From JAVSMW01 sp032027005 (lineage in GTDB: Bacteria; Bacillota; Thermincolia; Thermincolales; UBA2595), in contig JAVSMW010000003.1 in assembly GCA_032027005.1 (NCBI GenBank), positions 291,499-355,498 on the forward strand: 64,000 nt of DNA. Direction: 5' to 3'. The notes below the pieces were generated by a model, which worked only from the letters and a program-made list of their open reading frames with translations, did not search any database and was not told the origin of the DNA. The first letter of the stretch is position 1, and each line of letters begins with the position of its first letter. Shown here piece after piece: positions 17,209-25,427 of this stretch. The position numbers were made by a program, and so were the translations under genes.

Positions 17209-17300
17209 TTATGCCAATAATGACATAATAGGAGCAAAAAAATAAACCCGGATATTCTAAGTTTACCCTATCCAGGTTCATTATGTCAATAATAACATAA
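17209..17300 (-). promoter_or_regulatory. Paired TTATG-N10-CATAA operators flanking a terminator, copy 1
   Basis: Two sites, 17209-17228 and 17281-17300, have TTATG and CATAA separated by 10 bases. Between them a ten-pair stem (17245-17254 with 17269-17278) is followed on the minus strand by a T run, forming a terminator for the upstream ModE/TunR-like gene. A 92-bp copy of the whole arrangement lies at 31626-31717. Confidence 0.75.
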
Positions 17301-17310
17301 TGTGGCCACA

Positions 17311-17850
17311 TTATTTAATGGCCAGATATTTCCTGAAATGACTGATAAACAGGTCGTCTACCACTTTGTTGGATTCTTCTTTAAACTTACGATAAAGGGA
17401 AAGCAGTTCCCGGGCCTCGGCAGTGAGTACTGCACCGCTTTGGGCGCCTCCCGCGTGTTTTTCCAAAAGTTCAAGCTCCATCCGCTCTTCGGTAGCTTTA
17501 ATCTTACCCCAGGCCGCCCGGTAAGACATGCCCAAATTTATAGCAGCCTGGCGAATGGAACCATATTTTTCGATGGCCTCAAAAAGATCCATTCTGCCCC
17601 CGCCAAAAACCACTTCCCCATCAAGTTCGATCCATATCTTTGCTTTGGGCGTTAAGCCCCCGCCGTACTGCTTAACATTGTCTTCAGCCAGTTTAACCAC
17701 CTCTTTGTCTATTAGAGTTCTCCCTTGATTTACTGCTTTCCTTCTGATAATCCCTCTAACATTATAGGCGAAATCACATTTTTTTACAAATCCATCACCG
17801 TGAGTATAAAATTTGCTTAGCCCTGGCACAATTGAATAATAGTTAGACAT
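17311..17850 (-). CDS. ModE/TunR-type tungstate/molybdate-responsive repressor
   Basis: The C-terminal 110 residues are a ModE N-domain-type winged helix: KIWIELDGEVVFGGGRMDLFEAIEKYGSI, then GMSYRAAWGKIKATEERM. No molybdate-binding TOBE domain is fused, as in TunR-type proteins. The start is uncertain. The ATG at 17850 gives 179 residues with an unusual 70-residue N-terminal extension. Longer frames would run into the divergent mop gene. It probably binds the TTATG-N10-CATAA sites found beside it and upstream of the W/Mo enzyme genes, with the separate molbindin or free oxyanion as signal. Confidence 0.8.
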   Translation of the reverse strand: MSNYYSIVPGLSKFYTHGDGFVKKCDFAYNVRGIIRRKAVNQGRTLIDKEVVKLAEDNVKQYGGGLTPKAKIWIELDGEVVFGGGRMDLFEAIEKYGSIRQAAINLGMSYRAAWGKIKATEERMELELLEKHAGGAQSGAVLTAEARELLSLYRKFKEESNKVVDDLFISHFRKYLAIK

Positions 17851-17880
17851 ATTGACAAGATGCTCGGGGAGGTGAAAAGA

Positions 17881-18084
17881 ATGAATATCAGTGGCCGGAA
17901 TAAACTGGCTGGTACTGTAAAAGAGGTTAAAAGCGGTGCCGTAATGGCACAAGTAATAATGGATGTGAATGGTCAACAGGTTGTCTCAGCAATCACCAAT
18001 GATTCTGTGGGAGAACTGGGGATAAAAGTGGGGGACCGGGTAACAGCTTTAATTAAATCAACAGACGTTATGATTATGAAATAA
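17881..18084 (+). CDS. mop: Molbindin (Mop/TOBE) protein
   Basis: The 67-residue protein is a single TOBE domain (ISGRNKLAGTVKEVKSGAVMAQV ... VGDRVTALIKSTDVMIMK), the size of molbindins, which bind molybdate or tungstate as a hexamer for storage or sensing. The ATG at 17881 follows a strong GGGGAGGTGAAAAGA site. It is divergent from the ModE/TunR-like gene, so the two probably share a control region of about 30 bases. Confidence 0.88.
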   Translation: MNISGRNKLAGTVKEVKSGAVMAQVIMDVNGQQVVSAITNDSVGELGIKVGDRVTALIKSTDVMIMK

Positions 18085-18092
18085 CAGATTGG

Positions 18093-18126
18093 AAGTTGCC
18101 TTCAAGTTTAGAAGGTAACTTTTTTT
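18093..18126 (+). terminator. mop terminator
   Basis: AAGTTGCCTTC pairs with GAAGGTAACTT around a seven-base loop, followed by seven T residues, nine bases after the mop stop. Confidence 0.85.
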
Positions 18127-18254
18127 GTTATTGCTATTCTCTAAAGCTATTCTGTAAAAAACTTTTAAACAACTTGAAAAATTTTACTTTTTTCTATACA
18201 ATTAAGTCATAATTATGTGTCTAGAATCACATAAATTAGACTTATTAGAGAGGG

Positions 18255-19592
18255 ATGGTTGTTTTGAAGAGATTAATTATCGAAGATTTGCAGCGATGGA
18301 AGGAATCGAAACATAGGAAACCGCTTATATTAAAAGGGGTTCGCCAAGTCGGGAAAACGTGGTTATTAAACGAATTTGGCAGAAAATATTATGATAACAT
18401 TGCATACTTTAACTTTGATGAGCAGGAAGAATTGTCACCTTTTTTTGAGACGACCAAAGATGCGAAAAGAATTTTACAAAATTTAACTATGGTCAATGGA
18501 ACACCAATTTCTCCTGAAAAAACTTTGGTTATTTTTGATGAGATACAGGAGTGTAACAAGGCACTTAATACATTAAAGTATTTTTGCGAAAAGGCACCGG
18601 AGTACCACATAGCCTGTGCAGGTTCATTATTAGGGATTGCCCTGACCAAGCCTTCATCATTTCCTGTAGGTAAAGTTGACTTTTTGAGTGTCTATCCAAT
18701 GAATTTTACTGAATTTCTGGTCGCCAATGGCGATAAGAATTTGGCGGATTATATGGAAAATATTAACGAAATTGAACTGATTCCCGAAATATTTTTTAAC
18801 CAATTACAAGAAAAGCTTAAAATGTATTTTATAACAGGCGGTATGCCTGAAGCCGTGCGCTCGTGGACAGAAGAAAGGGATACAGGGCTTGTTCAGACAG
18901 CATTAAAAAATATTTTAAATGCCTATGAACTTGATTTTTCTAAGCATGCTGAACTAAAAGATATTGCAAAGCTAGGGTTGATATGGAACTCCCTCCCTTC
19001 ACAACTCGCCAGAGAAAATAAGAAATTCTTATATAGTACGGTAAAAGAAGGGGCAAGGGCAAGGGAATACGAAGATGCTTTGACTTGGCTATGCAATGCC
19101 GGTATGTCATACAAGATATATAGAAGTACAAAACCCGGGCTGCCTATGTCCGCTTATGATGACTTAACAGCTTTTAAACTATATGCCGTGGATACCGGAC
19201 TATTGCGCAGATCGGCACTTCTTGACCCGATTGCGTTCAATGAAGGGGCTCGCCTGTTTACTGAATTTAAAGGCGCATTGACCGAAAATTTTGTGTTGCA
19301 AGGTTTAGTAAATAAATATGAAGCAATCCCGAGATACTGGACATCAGGAGGGCAGGCAGAGGTCGATTTTATTATCCAACGCGGCAATGATATAATTCCT
19401 ATCGAAGTGAAGGCGGACCAAAATATTAATAGCAGAAGTCTTACTTTATATGGGCAAAAATATGAAGCCGAAACAAAAATACGTTTAAGATTTTCTCTAA
19501 AAAACCTTAAACAAGACGGAAACCTATTAAATATCCCGCTTTTCATGATTGATCATGTAGATAAACTTATAGAAATGGGAATGAAGAAATAG
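18255..19592 (+). CDS. AAA ATPase with DUF4143 domain
   Basis: The 445-residue protein has an N-terminal AAA domain with Walker A GVRQVGKTWL and Walker B TLVIFDEIQ, and sensor CAGSLLGIAL. A C-terminal DUF4143 region follows, with EVDFIIQRGNDIIPIEVKA resembling a PD-(D/E)XK nuclease core. These proteins are common in anaerobes, often in multiple copies, and their role is not known. The gene is more A/T-rich than its neighbours and stands alone between terminators, which fits recent acquisition. Confidence 0.88.
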   Translation: MVVLKRLIIEDLQRWKESKHRKPLILKGVRQVGKTWLLNEFGRKYYDNIAYFNFDEQEELSPFFETTKDAKRILQNLTMVNGTPISPEKTLVIFDEIQECNKALNTLKYFCEKAPEYHIACAGSLLGIALTKPSSFPVGKVDFLSVYPMNFTEFLVANGDKNLADYMENINEIELIPEIFFNQLQEKLKMYFITGGMPEAVRSWTEERDTGLVQTALKNILNAYELDFSKHAELKDIAKLGLIWNSLPSQLARENKKFLYSTVKEGARAREYEDALTWLCNAGMSYKIYRSTKPGLPMSAYDDLTAFKLYAVDTGLLRRSALLDPIAFNEGARLFTEFKGALTENFVLQGLVNKYEAIPRYWTSGGQAEVDFIIQRGNDIIPIEVKADQNINSRSLTLYGQKYEAETKIRLRFSLKNLKQDGNLLNIPLFMIDHVDKLIEMGMKK

Positions 19593-19649
19593 AAATTACC
19601 GCTTATAATTACCTAGAGGCTCAAAATTATCCACATTTCCGAATTCATG

Positions 19650-20345
19650 TTAAATTATCCTCTCTACCCTGTTAAACAACAGGGTCATTTTATCCGGCAA
19701 TTTCAGATCAAAATGATAATGACCAAAATACCATTGATTACACTTCATCTTCCGGCAAAGTTCATCAAAATAGTCATGCAGTTCATTGGCTTTACCTTTA
19801 ATGCCGCATTGGCAGCGGATATGTTCAAGGGCAGTCCCCGGACAGCTGTGAGTGATAATAAAGTCAACAGTCCAGTTATACTGTTCGAGGATCTTTTTCC
19901 CCTCAATATATTCTTCCTCTGAGGGCATCTCCTCCTGCCACCAGCAGCCATTCTCAATCTTGTGTTCGATGCCCTTTGATTTTGCACCGCCAAAAGTAAA
20001 TATCTTTATCCCGTCGAAATCAAAAACCTGACCTCTCATCAGATGAATAATACTGTCACTAATCATGTGTACCTTGCCGCCGCGCCACAAATCGATGGGA
20101 TACCTGCTGAGCAGCTCAAAGTTTTCATTATTCCCGTCTACAAACAAGGTGGTAAAGTTTTTTTCCTGAAACCACTTTAGCCAATAGCTGTCTGCATTCC
20201 GGAAATCCTGCAGGAATCCGAAGTCACCGGCAATTATTACGTAATCATTTTTAGATAAGAAGCGTTCTTCCGCAAATAATTTCGAATTCAGTTTGGCGAT
20301 ATCGGTTCCGCCATGAGTATCCCCTGTTACAAATATCAAATGCAC
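19650..20345 (-). CDS. Calcineurin-like metallophosphoesterase
   Basis: The 231-residue protein carries the metallophosphoesterase motifs in order: TGDTHGG (residues 7-13), IIAGDFGF, VDGNNENFELL, THSCPG and WYFGHYHFD. Substrate is unknown. The GTG start at 20345 abuts the stop of the CoA-ligase gene, so it is the last gene of that operon. Confidence 0.85.
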   Translation of the reverse strand: MHLIFVTGDTHGGTDIAKLNSKLFAEERFLSKNDYVIIAGDFGFLQDFRNADSYWLKWFQEKNFTTLFVDGNNENFELLSRYPIDLWRGGKVHMISDSIIHLMRGQVFDFDGIKIFTFGGAKSKGIEHKIENGCWWQEEMPSEEEYIEGKKILEQYNWTVDFIITHSCPGTALEHIRCQCGIKGKANELHDYFDELCRKMKCNQWYFGHYHFDLKLPDKMTLLFNRVERII

Positions 20346-21692
20346 TTACCTCGTTCCATCCCGGTCTCTAAGATCACGGATACTTCTTTTTGCCGTGCCA
20401 TTGGTAAAACATTTATAAGGCCCGGCTCCAATAGCCGCAATTGTTAATGCCCCTGCCGCCACAGCCGATTTGATCACCGGAACCTCTGCTGCAGCCTGCC
20501 GGACTTTATGAAGCAAAACTTCCTCTTCTCTTGCTGCCGCCATAATCCCAATCTCCAATTGGTCTTTATTGTCATCCCGGGTCAAATTGACCTGAAAATC
20601 CATCAGGCCGTCCAAAACAAATAAGGCTTCATCCAAATCCGCCATAGTCAGAAATCTGCCGGCGGAAAGTTCTATCCTCCCGGTCATCCTATTCTTAACC
20701 CCATCCATCCTTTTTAAGACCGTCCCACAGGGACAGGATTCGGGGATAAACCGGGAAATATCGCCGGTTCGATACCGGATCAAGGGCATCCCCCGTCTGG
20801 TCAGGGTGGTAAAAACCACTTCGCCCCGCTCCCCATCAGGCATCGGCAACCCAGTGTCCGGATTAATAATCTCTAAAAACAAGTCGGCTTCCCTTAAGTG
20901 GTAACCGGCTAAAGCCTGGCATTCCACCCCGCCCCCCAGCCCCATTTCGGTCATCCCGTAATGGTTAAAGACCTGGCAGCCCCAGGCAGTTTGCAGTTCC
21001 CGGACAATAGCATCAGGCACATGGTCGGTACTTAAAAGAACACTGTGCAATTTCAATGGCACAGACCGCCCCACAGAGTCGCGATATCTGGCCAGAGCCA
21101 GCACCTGAGTGGGAATGCCGACCAAAGCATCAACCGGTTCTTGTCTTATAACATCGAGGGTATGGGCCACATCATACACCGGACCATGGACAATACCATC
21201 GGCACCGAACCTGGCCAGGGCTGTACGCAGCAAATCCCCCACACTGCCCGGACTTTCCCCCGGCATCAGGATAAGTACCCGGTCACCCGGCTTGACCAGG
21301 GTAGTCATCCCATAATGAAAAAAATCCACTGTCAGTTCCTGATCATCACCCGAAAAAAACAACCTCTTGGGTGCTCCGGTAGTTCCCGAACTCTGCAGAG
21401 TCACGATCCGGTCAATTTCACTTTGGGATACACAAAGAAAATGCAGAGGGTTCTGCCGGATGTCATCAGCGGTGGTAAAGGGGTATTCAGTCAAATCAGC
21501 CAGGCTAACGACAGGTTGCGACCCGGCCAGCTGCCGCCGGTAAAACACACTCTCATTCTTTGCCCAGCTGATAGTTTCCTGCAGCTTTCGAATTTGGTAA
21601 TCCTCAATTTGTCCCCGGGTCAACTGCCCGGCACCGGAAGTCCCCCCGGTTATTTTATCATAAATCCACGCTTCCAGTGGCGTTTTTTCCAT
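20346..21692 (-). CDS. PaaK-like AMP-dependent CoA ligase (DVU_1553 type)
   Basis: The protein has the adenylate-forming signature LQSSGTTGAPKRLFFSG, then NHYGMTEMGLGGGVECQ and RTGDISRFIPESCPCG, as in phenylacetate-CoA ligases. The frame is open to 21785, but its first 31 codons lie in the CACAGAG repeat; the ATG at 21692 (MEKTPLEAWIYDK) is the likely start, giving 448 residues. Related ligases occur with the DVU_1555-1557 proteins in molybdenum/tungsten aldehyde oxidoreductase clusters, and the other members are encoded upstream here. The substrate is unknown. Confidence 0.8.
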   Translation of the reverse strand: MEKTPLEAWIYDKITGGTSGAGQLTRGQIEDYQIRKLQETISWAKNESVFYRRQLAGSQPVVSLADLTEYPFTTADDIRQNPLHFLCVSQSEIDRIVTLQSSGTTGAPKRLFFSGDDQELTVDFFHYGMTTLVKPGDRVLILMPGESPGSVGDLLRTALARFGADGIVHGPVYDVAHTLDVIRQEPVDALVGIPTQVLALARYRDSVGRSVPLKLHSVLLSTDHVPDAIVRELQTAWGCQVFNHYGMTEMGLGGGVECQALAGYHLREADLFLEIINPDTGLPMPDGERGEVVFTTLTRRGMPLIRYRTGDISRFIPESCPCGTVLKRMDGVKNRMTGRIELSAGRFLTMADLDEALFVLDGLMDFQVNLTRDDNKDQLEIGIMAAAREEEVLLHKVRQAAAEVPVIKSAVAAGALTIAAIGAGPYKCFTNGTAKRSIRDLRDRDGTR

Positions 21693-21727
21693 TTCCTGAA
21701 CCTGCTTTCCTATAGGGTAATTAAAAC

Positions 21728-22140
21728 ATACCACAGAGGCCACAGAGACACAGAGAAAATTGCATAACCGAAAGATTATTTTCAAGATTCATTAAAAGCC
21801 AAGAGAAGTTAAGCTGCAGATAAACGCTGATTAACGCTGATAAAGCAACAAAAAAGATACTGATAATATGACACAGAGATTAAAAAGAAAGAATAGAACA
21901 GCGACGTAGAGAGTGGTGCTATAACCCCCCGTGTCTTTTCATGTCGGGATAGAAGTCAGGCGCGCGCACCTGTTAAACAGGTCACGTTTCCTGAAGCCCC
22001 CCTACAATCCCGGACGGTCGGATTTCCCGAGTCCGGNCCCCATGCATTGGATATGCTAGTCACCCGAATCGGCTAATTGGTGACAGGAGACTTTCACTCC
22101 TTTAGTCTCTCAGCCTTGACGGCTGCTCCCCGCGTTCATC
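21728..22140. other. Repeat-rich, structured intergenic stretch
   Basis: This gap holds CACAGAG repeats (21730-21757), a CGCTGATTAACGCTGATAA repeat (about 21825-21844), and from about 21920 a GC-rich region with several nested hairpins (for example CCGGACTCGGG and CCGACCGTCCGG on the minus strand). An N lies at 22037. No protein frame is convincing. The structured part could be a remnant of a group II intron or another folded RNA; I could not identify it. Confidence 0.35.
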
Positions 22141-22173
22141 CGCGGCTAATTTATTTGTTTCCATTTTCATTCC

Positions 22174-23523
22174 CTAGAGCTTACGGTATAATGACTGCCC
22201 CCAGCTGCTGGTTAGGTTGTAGGCGCAAAAGGGAATCAGACGACCCGCGGGGTTGACTATATGGATGCAGCAATCCCTGACCCGTTCGAGATCAATATTC
22301 CAAACATCCTGAAACGCCATTCCGGAAATGGTGAAGGAATGGGTATGCAGCTTGGCGATGAGTTCATTCCAACTGTTTGTAATAATATTGTAACTTTCTT
22401 CGGTGGGGGTTTGCAAGCCCCCGCCGGACCAGTTCCGGGCCACAAAATTACGGGCTTTTTGGGCTCCGGCCGCGGCCTTTTCCGGACCACAGCAGTCGTC
22501 TGAAACAGGCCTGGCCTGCAACCCTGCCCCAGGCCGGAAAGTAAAATTGCCATGAAAGGAGCACATGGCGTTCTCGCAGCCGGGCGGTCGAAAATCCTGA
22601 GCTTGCACCTGGCCGGCCGTTTGTTGCACAATTTCCCTGATTAACCGAGGAATCGTAACCCGCTCCCCTGTTGGCTGCTCGGGATAGCGCCCAAAATAAC
22701 TGATGGGCTGAAAATGGACGCCCCGGACAACAGGTTGATACCTGAGGGCCAACCTGATGATTTCCCCGACATTATCAAGATTTACCCCAGGTACTACAGT
22801 CGGGACCAGGATTACACCGATATTTTGTCCGGCGCAGTTTGCGATGGCCTGGAGCTTGTCCTGAAGTAAAGCCCGGCCCCTTAATTGGCGGTAAATCCTG
22901 TCATCAGTACCGTCAAACTGCAGAAAGACCGATACCGCCCCGGCTTCCCTGAGCTTTTTGAGGTAATCTGTTTCCCGGGCCAGGCGCAAACCGTTGGTAT
23001 TTATTTGGATAAAATTAAACCCCATCGATTTTCCCATAGCCACTATTTCGGGCAGGTCCTCTCTAACTGTGGGCTCTCCTCCCGAAAGTTGGACATTATA
23101 TGGCCCCCCGGCCGCCAGTAAATTCTCATACCAGCCCCGGATAACCTTCAGGTCCGGATCACTTTTACCGGTTTGACTGCCGGCATCGGCAAAACAGACA
23201 GCACAGCTGAGATTACACCTGCCGGTGACCTCCAGCAGGGCAGTACAGGTCTCCTGGCGATGATCGCCGCAGAGTCCGCAGTCAAAAGGGCAGCCCCTGT
23301 TAACTTCGGTTAAACAATGCTTAAGTTTGGCGGGAATTTTGGGCCTTACCCAGGAAGCAAAAGCCGGTTCACCCTCCCAGAGCAACACCCGGAAACTACC
23401 ATGCTGTGGGCAGGTTTTCTCCAGGTAAACCTTATCTTCCTCAGCCACGCGCACCGCCGGTATTTTCCCCAGGCAGTGCGGGCAAAGGCTTTCAGTGGCA
23501 GACAGGGGCCTTTTTCCAGACAT
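22174..23523 (-). CDS. trsS: Radical SAM protein, TrsS type
   Basis: An N-terminal zinc-finger-like region (CPHCLGKIPAVRV) and a CPFDCGLCGDH cluster (C78, C82, C85) precede the radical SAM motif CNLSCAVC (C103, C107, C110). SAM-binding (LSGGEPTVREDLPEIV) and TIM-barrel residues follow. The layout matches the radical SAM (seleno)proteins called TrsS, where the residue in the GLC position can be selenocysteine; here it is cysteine. Partners are the methyltransferase and redox proteins encoded upstream. A function in maturation of a W/Mo enzyme is inferred from context only. Confidence 0.75.
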   Translation of the reverse strand: MSGKRPLSATESLCPHCLGKIPAVRVAEEDKVYLEKTCPQHGSFRVLLWEGEPAFASWVRPKIPAKLKHCLTEVNRGCPFDCGLCGDHRQETCTALLEVTGRCNLSCAVCFADAGSQTGKSDPDLKVIRGWYENLLAAGGPYNVQLSGGEPTVREDLPEIVAMGKSMGFNFIQINTNGLRLARETDYLKKLREAGAVSVFLQFDGTDDRIYRQLRGRALLQDKLQAIANCAGQNIGVILVPTVVPGVNLDNVGEIIRLALRYQPVVRGVHFQPISYFGRYPEQPTGERVTIPRLIREIVQQTAGQVQAQDFRPPGCENAMCSFHGNFTFRPGAGLQARPVSDDCCGPEKAAAGAQKARNFVARNWSGGGLQTPTEESYNIITNSWNELIAKLHTHSFTISGMAFQDVWNIDLERVRDCCIHIVNPAGRLIPFCAYNLTSSWGQSLYRKL

Positions 23524-23528
23524 ATCTT

Positions 23529-24278
23529 TTAGATCCTTTCACTATTTGGAATCTTCCGGGCAATCAGCATAAAGTAGCCCATCCTGGCTTTGGCCATAGC
23601 CAGCTGGGCCTCACGGGGATCAATGGTACAAGAAGCAGTTTTGAGCCAAAATTCAGTCATTGACCCAAGGGTCCAAATCATTTTTGCGGTAAGCTGTTTA
23701 AGTAACTCAGTATGATCCTCCCACAAGATAATTTCAAAACCGTTGGCCCGGATTCTATCCGTCAGCTCTGTCTTGCTGATTGCCCCCCTAAGACAGGATT
23801 CTATCGTTAACTGCCGCAGCTCCTGAATCCCATCAGGGTTGCGGGCATATACATCATTCACCGCCAGGCAGCCATCATCTTTTAAGACCCGGTGGATTTC
23901 TGAGAGGGTCCGGTCAAGATCACTCATCAGCGAAAGGGTGCACTCAGCAAGAACCCCGTCCATAATTCCTGATGCCAGGGGTAAATCTTCGCCCCGCGCC
24001 TGGATTAGGGGCAAATCGGCCTTTCTTGCCCTGGCAGCTGACAATAGCAGTTCAGAGGGATCAACTCCCATAGCATCCAATTTGTACACTTCGCGCAAAT
24101 ACTCGACTGTCGCTCCGCTGCCGCAGCCAACATCAAGCACAGCCGCACCGGCGGGCAGGGCACAAAAATTCACCGCCCGGTCGGTCAAATAAAAACCGCC
24201 CGGACGGATCGTTTCCCCGGTAACCTGACGCACTGCCGTGCTTTCAAAGAGTTTACAGGTTCGCACCGGTTTCATCAT
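23529..24278 (-). CDS. trsM: SAM-dependent methyltransferase (DVU_1556/TrsM type)
   Basis: The 249-residue protein has the class I methyltransferase motifs: VLDVGCGSGATVEYL, MGVDPSELLL, GEDLPLASGIMDGVLAE and LKDDGCLAVND. It is encoded directly after the C_GCAxxG_C_C gene with overlapping start and stop, and before trsS, the same order as the DVU_1555-1558 region of Desulfovibrio. Substrate unknown. Confidence 0.78.
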   Translation of the reverse strand: MMKPVRTCKLFESTAVRQVTGETIRPGGFYLTDRAVNFCALPAGAAVLDVGCGSGATVEYLREVYKLDAMGVDPSELLLSAARARKADLPLIQARGEDLPLASGIMDGVLAECTLSLMSDLDRTLSEIHRVLKDDGCLAVNDVYARNPDGIQELRQLTIESCLRGAISKTELTDRIRANGFEIILWEDHTELLKQLTAKMIWTLGSMTEFWLKTASCTIDPREAQLAMAKARMGYFMLIARKIPNSERI

Positions 24279-24724
24279 CAGGCCTCATGGACAATACTGC
24301 TATTGTCTTTATTTGCATTCAGGATTTCCTGCACCTTATGATACACTCCCATGACAATCTGGCCGCACTTTACCGGGTAGGCGGCATCGGCATCCAGAGT
24401 GCCATCCAGGATGTCGGCACACTCTAAACTGTTAAATTCTTTTTCAAACCACTCCACCAGTTCCTTGACCATCTCATTAAGGTGCCTGCTCGGCGGTTCT
24501 GTGGCTAAACCTCGCCCAGCCTGCAGTCCTAACAGGCAGGTCCCGCCGGTTAAGGCGCCACAGGTTTTGCCGGCCCGGCCCAAGCCGCCGCACAAACCCT
24601 CCATGGCCCTGACCAGGTCCGGGTTTTCTTTCCCCTGGGCCTCCAAAGCCAGAATTAAAAGGATTTGGCTGCAGCAGAAGCCCTGGGCAGCCAATTTAAA
24701 GAGGTGAAATGAATCCACTCCCAT
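24278..24724 (-). CDS. C_GCAxxG_C_C-family protein (DVU_1555 type)
   Basis: The 148-residue protein shows the family pattern of spaced cysteines: GFCCSQILLILAL near the start, GLCGGLGRAGKTCGALTGGTCLLG in the middle (read in overlapping parts) and single cysteines later. The family is thought to handle redox-active metals or electrons, and is often co-encoded with W/Mo enzymes. The stop overlaps the start of the methyltransferase gene. A 115-bp palindromic repeat separates it from the upstream redox gene. Confidence 0.8.
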   Translation of the reverse strand: MGVDSFHLFKLAAQGFCCSQILLILALEAQGKENPDLVRAMEGLCGGLGRAGKTCGALTGGTCLLGLQAGRGLATEPPSRHLNEMVKELVEWFEKEFNSLECADILDGTLDADAAYPVKCGQIVMGVYHKVQEILNANKDNSSIVHEA

Positions 24725-24742
24725 ATCGGCTCTCCTCCTTTG

Positions 24743-24857
24743 TCCAATCGTAAGACTCCCGCTTCTATAAGTGGGAGTGGTTCCCCGTGTTTTGCTTCGG
24801 TGGGGGTAGACTCCCCCACCGAAGTCTCGATGTTCAACTTCAGTTGAACGAGTTCAC
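24743..24857 (+). repeat. Three-hairpin intergenic repeat, copy 2
   Basis: This copy has all three inverted repeats intact: CTCCCGCTT with AAGTGGGAG, CTTCGGTGGGGG with CCCCCACCGAAG, and GTTCAACTT with AGTTGAAC. Its last bases again provide the TGA stop of the gene upstream on the minus strand. Confidence 0.85.
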
Positions 24858-25369
24858 TTATCTTCCAGCAGTTGTTCCACTTCCGCCATTTTACCCAGTG
24901 CAAGGTCCTCAGTGACCAGTACGAAATCGCATTTTTGGCATTTCAGTAAACTTACCGGGAAATCATACTTCAAGTAATGGACTACGATTGTTCTTGGTTC
25001 CAGAAGGCTGTCACATTTGGCACAGTGCCAGGGAGTGTCTGCTGCTTCCCCTGCTAAAGTAGTCTTGGCATCACTTTCCGGGCCAATTTCCATCCGGTGG
25101 CTGTAGGCATTGTGGATTACGTAACCGTCATCCTGCACACTGTATTCAACCCAAAAAGTTACATTCAGCTCGCGGTTACGGGCTAGCTTATGACCCGTTT
25201 CCCGATTAATCAGGTGGTCTCCCGTCTTTTCAGCATAATCAATGACCCGCCGGATGTTTTCCACCCGGATCTGCCGATTCTCCAGTTCTTTTTTCACCTT
25301 ATCAAAGATTAAGAGTTTAATAATTTCAAACTCCTTTCCTGGTTCCTGCTCAAAAAATTGGCTTGTCAA
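24854..25369 (-). CDS. CLJU/DVU_1557-type redox protein
   Basis: The 171-residue protein ends with a small zinc-ribbon/rubredoxin-like region (WHCAKCDSLLEPR, LLKCQKCDFVLVTEDLALGKMAEVE) typical of the DVU_1557 redox family. The N-terminal 100 residues resemble a helical domain with no clear match. It follows the molybdopterin oxidoreductase gene by 58 bases and begins the Trs-type accessory set. Its stop codon is supplied by repeat copy 2, so the true C-terminus may have been changed by insertion, although the end (LLEDK) looks normal. Confidence 0.7.
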   Translation of the reverse strand: MTSQFFEQEPGKEFEIIKLLIFDKVKKELENRQIRVENIRRVIDYAEKTGDHLINRETGHKLARNRELNVTFWVEYSVQDDGYVIHNAYSHRMEIGPESDAKTTLAGEAADTPWHCAKCDSLLEPRTIVVHYLKYDFPVSLLKCQKCDFVLVTEDLALGKMAEVEQLLEDK

Positions 25370-25427
25370 ATCAAAAACATCTTGAAAATTCTTTTCGCAA
25401 CCCTATCTTGAACCAATCACAAGCCCT

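Noticed and set aside
17826..17850. CTGGCAC motif upstream of mop as a sigma-54 promoter
   Set aside because: No GC-containing -12 element at the required distance.
21920..22140. Group II intron or other known catalytic RNA
   Set aside because: Several hairpins are visible, but I could not match domain V or another diagnostic core, so it is only listed as a structured stretch.
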